Assembly (NCBI GenBank): GCA_026874595.1
Contig: CM049318.1
Location: 49,254,750-49,318,749, forward strand
Length of the DNA stretch: 64,000 nt
DNA from: Sipunculus nudus
Lineage: Eukaryota; Annelida; Sipuncula; Golfingiida; Sipunculidae
Reading direction: 5' to 3'
Under the pieces are notes generated by a model. It was not told the DNA's origin. It saw nothing but the letters and a program-made list of their open reading frames with translations, and searched no databases. Position numbers and translations under genes: made by a program. Positions 55,011 through 64,000 of this stretch are shown here, in pieces; position 1 is the stretch's first letter, and every line of letters starts with the position of its first letter.

Positions 55011-56349
55011 ATTTGAAGAATTTTACGTAGACAAGCATGTGTGTTTATGTGTTTTGGTGACAATCCAAATAGCGCGATGTTTACACACAAGAACTGGGGA
55101 GGGGGGTTAAAAAAACCAGCGATCAAATATGTTACAGTTTCTTTATGAATCAAGACCTTTCTTACATTATTTATGGACGTGCAGACCAAAAGACAGGTTA
55201 AATTTTTATTAAGCTAGAATTAACATTTTAATGGCATTAATTTTAGGCGTGGTGCTCACTTTAATGTGACAAGCTAAACGATAAAACTAAAACTCTGAAG
55301 AATACATTATATTCTGTTTCATGTAAAAGGTTAATGTATATACCGATAGTGCATAGAAGATGGAGAAAATATATGATGATTGTACTACAAACTACTTTTA
55401 TATGCTTAAAATGCCTTCAGGAAGGATATTTTGATAGCCCGCGCATCACATAGTAAAATTTACGTAGGTTTACACAAAAATTACGTAAGATTTACCATAC
55501 TGAATGTTATAATCGTTTATGCTCAATATACTACTCGGAGATGTGGCACACGGTTTTTGTGGATGTGTAAAACCTCCAAAACTCCCCAGAATGTTGGTTT
55601 TAGTGTCACTTTATCATTTGGTGGGACATTTAGTCGTAGGCCGAGCCTTATACGTCAGAAACCTGCTCGTAAGAAGTGCCCTTGAGTTTAATGGCCGTCA
55701 TGAGTCACCTAAAGTATAAGCCAGTCACGACTGCTTGGCTTAATATTCTTGGTTATGTGTACTTTGGGTCAAAGTAAGTCTTGTATTTACACGTGGATAA
55801 CTATAGGTCTGATTACATCCGCGGGGTGTCTCTTTCGTTATTGTTTTAAGATATAAACACTCAATGACCATGAGTCGTCGCATTATAATAACCAGTGATA
55901 TATCTTTAATCCCATAATGCGACTCGCGATACCCAGGTTTATAGTCTGTACAAAAAAAACTGGAGCCCCCGCCCCTCAGCGGTTTCAAAATCGTTGGTCC
56001 GAATTTTATTCGCACGGAAATACAACGTGAAAGTATTCAGAGGGCAGCCTTAAGGTCGGAATTTATCTGCGGAGAGAGTTTGCTTGCCAATAGACTCGTA
56101 TCTTCCAAGTGGAAGCAGGAGGAATGCATTGGGGTGATCACGCCCTAATCCGTAAATTATAGGATAATGATTAAATGTTTCATATATGAGCAAACCTTTA
56201 AGAAAAAAAACCAAATGTGTATTTTAGTGTGCTTCCGGTGTTTAATTTGTTATCTTTGCCAAAACAGTATATTTTATTTAACTGCTACCTGTTCTTGTTA
56301 CTTTTCTTTTAAAGCTGATTAGGAACACACGTTTATTTGACTGCGTAGT

Positions 56350-56600
56350 TGCCAGGAGGGTATGCGTTTATTCCCGTTCGGATGTGTGTTTGTGTGTTTG
56401 TTCACAACACAACCCACGCCATCATGAACGGTATCACATGAAATTTTCAGGACATTCGGCACATGATCCGGATTCATAACGTGTTCAAGGAATATTCACA
56501 ATGCACAATCACTTATGCACGAATGAACCTGGGAATATGGACCGAATAAGCGATTGCAAACATGGTGCAGACTTCCATTCATTGGACTGCAGATTTCTAT
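56350..56600 (+). repeat. Dispersed repeat family R2, copy 4
   Basis: CAGGAGGGTATGCGTTTATT, AACGGTATCACATGAAATTT, TTCAAGGAATATTCACAA, ATTCATTGGACTGCAGATTT. Confidence 0.7.
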
Positions 56601-58280
56601 TTGTATATATTATTAATATTCTGATGTGGCACCTAGGTATTGAGTCTAGAAAGCTGTCGAATCAAGCGGTTAATATTTATATACAAACTGTATGCATGAT
56701 TATTAAATCTAAACAAAAATTACGGTGGTGGCAGGAAACAGTTGCCAATAAACTACTCTGTGGCCACGCCCCGGACTTAAACGATGCAAATTGTGCCTTA
56801 AATGTGTCATTTCCTTTGTCCCTCCCAAATCCTCAGGAATTTGACATTTTTTTTAGAAAAGCTGTCGCAGTGCCATCTCTCAGTAACTGTGCCACTGTAT
56901 CATGCCGGGCCTAATGAAAACGTGATCTAGTTCGAATTCGACCCCTGAAAACCCTTACCGACGAAGTCGCTCGAATGTGTCACAACGAAAGGTTAGGTTA
57001 ATATGCTAGTAAAGATATTATTGTAATATATTTAGATTAGTATTTCCTTACTATTATTGTCTAATGATATTTCATCTCAAGTGAATATTCATCTCAATAT
57101 ATTACTCCAAATATAGAATGTCGTCATATGGGGTGCTGTTCCCGTATATAGTACCCCATTTGACAAGGAGTGAAGCAGCATGCTCCGATTCATGTTATTC
57201 TGCAAGACCTTACATGATCAACCAAACCCATCATTCTACTCAAAACAAACCTCCTCATGTTTACTTTTCACATACGTATGCTTACAAAATATTACTTATT
57301 CCATGAAGTCCTTACCACAAAAACACCTATGTTTATTTAATTTGCCTTGAAAGAATTCTTGACCACCTTATTTAAACGGACTACATTTCCCTCTTCACTA
57401 CATTTATACCTACGCCGCTGGTGTATTTGGAAGCCCCGGTTGCATTGTGGGAAGCATATTTAGAAGCCTGACCAGCAGAATCGTATTCTTGTGAGTCTAA
57501 TAATTCTCGCAGTGCGACAAGATCCTTGATCACGTGACATGTCGGCGGGTTCGGGTTATACTGTACCAGTGCCAAGAATTCAGGTCCATGCCAATAACAG
57601 ATGGTAGTGCTGTCTCCCGAGACATAAAGAAGATGTATTACGTGCTATTTCTACTCTGTAACTTTGAAGTTACCTCTCGTAAAATATGTTTATATGGTGT
57701 GGTTATTCCAAACACAGGTATACTTTTAATTTGCCTTCCTTTATGCCATTCTAATGTGTTGTATGCATACATTTAGTGTTCTGTTTTGATATTTATATAA
57801 AACATATAATAATTAAGGTTTGAAGGTAACTTTAGGACAAACCAATCGGGTGTTGAATGACATCCTGGGGCATTCCGTTCTTCGAGCCCGGTATGTGATT
57901 CAAATCACGGTTAATAACGTAGGAAAATATTTGAACGGTTTCATAACTTCTATATCTGCGACATATCACGTGTGCAAAGTAAAGCCTGTCGCCGTTTATA
58001 TTTATTCCATTATCACGGGTATCACCTTGATGTGACTTGAAGTTCGAGAGCACCCGTTGAGCGCGTACCTATGCCAACTCCAGAACCGAACCCTTCGAAA
58101 AATTAATAAATAAAGTTTTCATAACTGACTTGCGTCACCTGCCGGCGAAGATTGACACCGCGGGTTCGGGTCCAGTAAAGCTCAAATTTTGTCATTTTTG
58201 AAATGATAAATATCTACCTTATCTTCAGGAGGACATAGGTGGGAGTAATAGCCTATGATGCTTATCCATTAACACTCTCA
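56601..58280. other. Gene-free stretch, nothing recognised
   Basis: Short open frames without domain signatures or usable splice context. Confidence 0.35.
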
Positions 58281-58426
58281 GTTCACGTTTGCTTTTTACA
58301 AAAGCTTCCAAGCAAAACCGTCCTCACACACGGTCTCAGTACCTCCCCATTAGGCTGCTTAACACCGTGTTCTGCGTGTGTGTAAACACGGTCCACTGTG
58401 TTTGTGAATCACCGTGTAAGCCTGAA

Positions 58427-58502
58427 ATGGAAAGGAAACGCAGGTTTATGTTGGCGCCAGTGATCGCGCTCGGTCTACTGTTTTTAACACTCGTGTACAG
58501 GA
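58427..58502 (+). CDS. Possible first exon of a type II membrane protein (partial)
   Basis: ATG with G at -3 and +4 opens 25 codons: MERKRRFMLAPVIALGLLFL, then TLVYR. That is a short basic N-terminus followed by a hydrophobic segment of about 16-18 residues, the usual signal-anchor start of Golgi glycosyl- or sulfotransferases. It ends at a strong donor, AGGA^GTAAGT, in phase 1, and the frame stops within 12 bases if not spliced. No following exon is recognised before the right edge of the window. It may be chance. Confidence 0.3.
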
Positions 58503-59589
58503 GTAAGTCTGAGTAGATTATTGCGGCAGGTACCATTTTATTTCAAAGAGAAGACGCTATTTAACCTGTTAATTCGACATGCTTTGTACGTGATTATGTC
58601 CCTTAAACGGTGCGGTTCTTGTCTGGGTAACTAGCTTATATATTACTGTATTTACCCAAACACAGCAGACTTTCATTACACGCATTGCGCATGCTCGTGG
58701 AAAAGGTATATTTCCATGTTTATTAAAAATAAATGATCCTTAGGACACTTTCCTCCAATAGAGGGTAGTTTATTCAGCGAGTGCAGGCCTGGAACAAAGG
58801 GCCAATAATGCATCCTATAACGCTATAGATAAAAATGTGTAACATTTCTAAATTCTGCTTCTTTTTTCCATTACAATAACACTCATATTTCGATAAGTTT
58901 CTTATGTTGATTAATCCTTTTTGACCTCAGGGTACAAATACAAATTAGGTCTATCCCACTGTCGATTATCGAAACTGTGGTTGTCGGACCAGGGTGAATA
59001 AACCAAAAGTTGCATGGACATGTCCAAACACAAGAACTGGTTATTTGCCGTTTTTTTGTCAAATGGTCTATTGAGTATATGTTGACACAAAATTAACACT
59101 TTGCGCAGTTCGTAAACGTCACGATAATGTACCATTTTATGCTCCTTCCGTTTCATCAGATATATTATTATTATAATTATTGACGTTTGATTCATATACC
59201 AATCTTTCCATGATATATAACTAAATAGGCATTAGACCATGTGTATTAATTATATGTTGTACTATAGAATGCATCTAATGTATTTATAATTAAGAATCCA
59301 GAGATACTGTTATTTATTCATTTCGGAATATTCACGCGTGGCCTGTCATTTGTATATCTTAATAACTAGTTCAACTAGATCACGATGCAAATATCACTAA
59401 AATATTTAGAAAGTATCTAAGTAATAGAGATATATAGATGAAAGATGTAGTGACTGTTTCATGAAGGAATGCGACATAGTCCTCGACCGAGGAGGAATTA
59501 AAAACGGCAGTCAAATAAGATTTCCCGACCGGCTGGCTGTAGTTTACAGCCCACTCCCCACTAATTGATAGGGTGACAGCAGATCGCAT

Positions 59590-59850
59590 CAGCAACTCGA
59601 AAACTGCATTCTATGGAATGCAAGCCTCCGCCATGTGATTTGTCCCTACTGTGGAATGCTCCCAAAATTGTGTTTACATTCACTTGTTTGACCTATATTC
59701 CCAGGTTTATTTAAGAGGTGCCCTGAAACTTCATGAGCTTCCGTTCATTACTTCATATTGAATGAGTTATGTTGTGAACAAACACAAAAACTCACACAAA
59801 CAAACATACACACAAGCACAAACACAAAAGGGAATGGACGCATACCCTCA
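59590..59850 (-). repeat. Dispersed repeat family R2, copy 5 (reverse)
   Basis: Reverse-oriented: TATGGAATGCAAGCCTCCGC at the left, an AC-rich run, and ACGCATACCCTC at about 59839. Copy 6 is a fragment at 61740-61835, ending ACGCATACCCTCCTG. Confidence 0.65.
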
Positions 59851-60177
59851 TGCCGAGACAAAAATGTCCACCGAGAGCAGCTGATGAAAGATAGGCAAGT
59901 GATATGTGTGTAGCTGTTAAAAAGCAGGCCCTACTGAGGCAAGGCTTGAAAGAAGAAATATATTCAGCAATATATTCATATGCACATGGATGTTTGTACA
60001 TGCGTGATACATTAGATGCATAATGATTTGCAAATGTATTCCACTGGAATAAATAGGCACTGGTGTATGTACGTGAAATGATAATAAGGCTCTATGTATA
60101 TAAGTGTTTTGGTCGGTCTGAAGGAAAATGTGAATGAGGTCATTGTATAAGGTATGAATCTTTGAAATTTTGCATTC

Positions 60178-60378
<201 letters not shown>

Positions 60379-60379
<1 letters not shown>

Positions 60380-61404
60380 TATAGCGGAGGAAAACCTCTG
60401 ATCTATATATGAGACCATAAATTTAATACAGAGAGCGGTTTAATCGTTTCTTATGTAGGTATGATGAAACCTTAGTGGGACATTCCCATATTATAACACC
60501 AATATAGCTTCCAAAACCTCATTAATCACCACATATTACAGGACAAATCAAACCGAAGTAGCATTATAAAATACTTATTAAGACTGATTGCGTTCCTTCA
60601 TAAGAACGCCGAATAGCGCTGCATTATAATTTCTCACCTTATAAACCGTATCCCAAGGACCCGTTACCTCAAGCGTGCAATTAAACAAGTGCGACCGGGC
60701 ACTTGCGCGCTGCGTGTCACGTGACAGCCTTTACACTCCCGCTAGTTCATCATATCTAAAATTCTAATAACCTGGGTATAAAATTATATGGCCCTCTTTA
60801 CAGTCTAAAATGAGCTGTCTGATTATGCATGGATTAATAGTGTTTATGTTTCCAAAGCTACCGCCACCCTTCATAATACCACATAAACATGTTACCACCT
60901 CTGGCGGCATGTGATATAAACCTCATACCCCCAGAGGAACAGCCATTTTTTCCACACCACAGCCCACAACAACTATAAATTTCGTATAAAAATCCACCAG
61001 TATTGTCCTATTCTTCTGCGCACATATATTTTTTCCCATGTTTTTTTGTATAGTCGTGTGTGTCAGACATTTGTAGCTGATCTGATATCTGCCTACCAAT
61101 GCAAACGTCTGTTTGAAAGAAAGTGGACTTTAATCAAAATGCTGGACATTTTCTAAAGAAATGCACTATTCACTGTTCAACTGTTCACTATTAACCAATG
61201 TTTTGTTTTAAAGCCTTTCGCTCACTCCTGTATACGAGTGGAAACAAGCTTGCACTGGTCGTCTTCAGTGGTACAAAACATTAACATAGCTCGTTCGCCA
61301 CCTGTTGGCCATATCATGAAACGTCAAATATCAAGAACTTCCAAGCTGTGAACTGGCTTATCTTCTTTGTTTGGTCTCTCATGATTTTGCTCCTTCCTTT
61401 GGTA
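60379..61404. other. Gene-free stretch, nothing recognised
   Basis: No coding signal. It contains two CCACCTSTKG motifs (60896 and 61299), weakly like CTCF sites. Confidence 0.35.
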
Positions 61405-61520
61405 TTGTTAGACCTCCGGTCACGCAGTCTTTATGGTAAACAGATGCACGTGGACTGCGTTTACTCAAATACAGTACCAAAACAGCGTATTAGATAGGTG
61501 AAATGGAGATTGTAAGCCCA
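61405..61520 (+). repeat. Dispersed repeat family R1, fragment
   Basis: AGACCTCCGGTCACGCAGTC and GACTGCGTTTAC match the end of the copy at 19180-19600. Confidence 0.6.
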
Positions 61521-62670
61521 GGAGGGTTTCCTAGGAAACCTATGTGCTAAGCCATATGCACTAACGGCATGAGATAATACACCTGATTGCAAATGTTTTC
61601 ATGTCATTCTTTGCAAGTTATTTGAACCAAACCTTTTCCGGCGCTGTTTGCACGTCATCACATACTCCGGAAAGGTTTGAGGTGCCACACCCGGAAATTT
61701 TGTAAAGTCGCACGATGACACCCCCCCCCCCCTCCCCCATCTCCCTACACACGAGCACACAATTGCACAAACGCACATATACTGACACACACACGAACGT
61801 GGATGAACGCATACCCTCCTGTTGGAGGCAATAAATCTAACTCCTCAATAACATCAAAGTTAAGGATAAAAAAAAAGAGAATAACAGATAAAATGCTTTA
61901 GAAGTGATATTCAGTATTTGGACCAGAGATGATCAGATTGTGAGATGGAGTATTTACATTTAAAACACTTGATTTGATACAGAGTAAAGGCTTCATGAAG
62001 AGGTACTGGCTGTTACAAGGACCGAGGACTCACCGATCAGCGCCATCAAAGGCTCGCTCACTCTATGTCCAACAACAGATGTTCAGATGCAGACTCAGGC
62101 CGGACGATCGCTATTCCTGAAATATTCCTTGTATCCTTATTAACTGGTGCAGTACCGAGCGTTGCAGTGCAGCTTTGGCCTTCGCCATTTATCCTACTGT
62201 ACATCCTACATGAGGGTCACCAAAAACACCGGTGTTTTGGTAACCTCAGACGAAACACCACGAAACACTCGTTTTAATTCAAATTTGAAGCAAAACACTA
62301 CCATCAATGGATAAATTAACATCTCTTGAATATGTCAATGCAGTATTGTGCAAATACTTTGTAAAATAAAAGAAAACAATAGTGTTAAGTACATCTGACA
62401 AGTTCTCAGCTTGGTTGTAACTTTCGCCACTAGAGGCCGCGTCATAGCCGGCATAAATGGCTGCCGTGTCGGCCGGCGATCCGACCGCAGCACAAAACAC
62501 TCTCATATATCTTTATTCCATTGAATTATGATATATTATAGTTGTGTCCAACAAATGATTATTTATCAATTGGTGTTACGTTTTGGCTTCAGATTTGAAG
62601 TTAAGTGGGCCGGGTGTTCCGTGGTGTATCGTCAGGTGTACCTGTGTTTTGGGTGTCTCGGGGGATTATA

Positions 62671-62915
62671 ATCTTGACCCGCAGTACAGTTCTGGACTTT
62701 AATCCCTACCCGCAATACAATCTTGGACTTTAATCTTGACCCACAATACGGCCTTGGACTTTAATCTTGACCCGCAGTACAGCGTTGGACTTTAACCTTG
62801 ACCCGCAGTACAGCCTTGGACTTTAAATCTTGACCCGCAGTACAGCCTTGGACTTTAATCTTGACCCGCAGTACAGCCTTGGACTTTAATCTTGACCCCT
62901 GTACAGCCTTGATCT
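62671..62915. repeat. 31-bp tandem repeat, eight units
   Basis: Unit includes TTGACCCGCAGTACAGCCTT followed by GGACTTTAATC. The copies on the right are nearly identical, those on the left more diverged. Confidence 0.95.
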
Positions 62916-63604
62916 TCCAGCTTGATGTACACTTGGCCTAATTATAACCTTCACCACCTTTTCTACCTTAAACTTCGACTTTGTTTTACCTGATCTGGAG
63001 CCTTCATGTTTTAAATTTTATATTTTATATCGTTGCTCTGCAGTCTGAATCAGTGGGCTGTAAGGATTGCTGTCCCAGAGTGCAGAATTAACCGTTACTC
63101 GCCGAAGCCCTGCCTTAACCTTATTAAGCAGTCTTTGAATTTGCCATATGAACCACGGTGCAGTTAAAATGGTACCATTTGTCCCAAGGTGCAGCCCTGA
63201 CCTTAACTCAGGGCTCGAAATCAACTCCGGAAAACTTGATTTTCCGGCAGTTTTCTTACATGCCCGATATAATGACTATGTGCCTAGTGCCGGCCGCTCT
63301 CCCAGTAAAAAATCATATGCATTCTAATTTTTATGGAAAAAGCCAGATTGGGACAAAGTTGTATAATATATATATATAAGTATTAATATATTTAAAGAAA
63401 CAGTAATAAAAGCAATTTATAAATAAAATACGTTGGCTCTGGTTGAATTCTGGCAGGGTCGCTAAACGTTCTGCCATGCTGGTCTTGATAGTCTGTAATT
63501 TTGAGCCATGCTGTTAACATTTAGCCTGAATATAGATAACAATATTGTTTTTTAATCAAGGCGTGCCTTAAAAAGGACGACTGAAACTGAGCCCCACCAC
63601 TCAG

Positions 63605-63900
63605 ATGTTAAAGATACCTAATAACCTATAAAGCATGTTAAATTAACACGAAAAATAGCGTCTTCTCTTTTAAATTAATTGGTACCTGGCAAAATATTGC
63701 CCGTTGCCTTACTCCCGTAAACGAGTATTGAAAGGAGTGGACCGGGCGCGATCACTGGCTTTAACATAAACACAGCCCGTGCATCGCCCGGGCCAAAACA
63801 CCTGTCAAGCAGGAGCTACATTAACTAACTTTGCCCCCCCCCCCCCCAAAATGTAATACACTTTCTTGGCTAAAACAGCACGTGTTGCGGTGCCTGAGGT
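63605..63900 (+). repeat. Dispersed repeat family R1, copy 3
   Basis: AACATAAACACAGCCCGTGC, CATCGCCCGGGCC and ACACCTGTCAAGCAGGAG match 19330-19400. It includes a poly-C run (63836-63847). Confidence 0.65.
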
Positions 63901-64000
63901 ACCCGATACACGGGGTCACACAGTGAGTGTTACTTCAGCTAAGGTCCCTGGACCTATCGTACAAATCGTTTGCTATAGGTTCCACAATGAATATACATTC

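Noticed and set aside
59380-59595. 71-codon minus frame starting MLMRSAVTLSISGEW
   Set aside because: No recognisable family and no donor or acceptor logic; the left part is AT-rich noise.
62279-62506. 75-codon minus frame starting MRVFCAAVGSPADTAAI
   Set aside because: Looks protein-like for about 30 codons, but has no family signature or splice partner.

Overview
The window is eukaryotic genomic DNA: AT-rich, intron-rich, full of microsatellites, MITE-like elements and a decayed Ty3/gypsy-type LTR element. There is no operon structure. The gene content, a secreted multi-vWA/EGF protein, and repeats with AAGGTCAAGGTCACC-type internal periodicity fit a lophotrochozoan, most likely a mollusc (bivalve or gastropod). 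That placement is inference, not proof.

One gene dominates. On the minus strand, from 36226 down to 3940, I can assemble 19 coding exons whose splice sites all follow GT-AG and whose intron phases all match. Together they make 3,918 nt, exactly 1,306 codons including the stop. The predicted product is a 1,305-residue secreted protein: signal peptide, vWA1, vWA2, vWA3, EGF1, vWA4, EGF2, vWA5, EGF3, vWA6, stop. This is the module set of matrilins, collagen VI-like N-termini and mollusc shell or extracellular matrix proteins. There is no collagen triplet region and no coiled coil. Every module is bounded by phase-1 introns.

The signal-peptide exon (36166-36226) sits at the edge of a roughly 2.3-kb, 48-bp-unit minisatellite (36190-38533). 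The array unit is itself homologous to the acceptor, start codon and hydrophobic core of that exon. This is the most unusual structure in the window: either a signal-peptide exon was amplified into about 49 tandem copies, or a signal peptide was born from a minisatellite.

The introns (4-36 kb) carry the LTR element (20885-22720) nested in a 53-bp minisatellite, a 1.56-kb GTATTC-rich element that splits a 38-bp minisatellite, several GAGTCC-rich elements, TIR-bearing MITEs and candidate SINEs.

From 38.5 kb to the right end I recognise no complete gene. That part holds tandem and dispersed repeats, purine/pyrimidine tracts and a large inverted repeat. One possible first exon of a type II membrane protein lies at 58427-58502 on the plus strand. 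The left 3.9 kb is MITE- and repeat-rich sequence downstream of the vWA gene.
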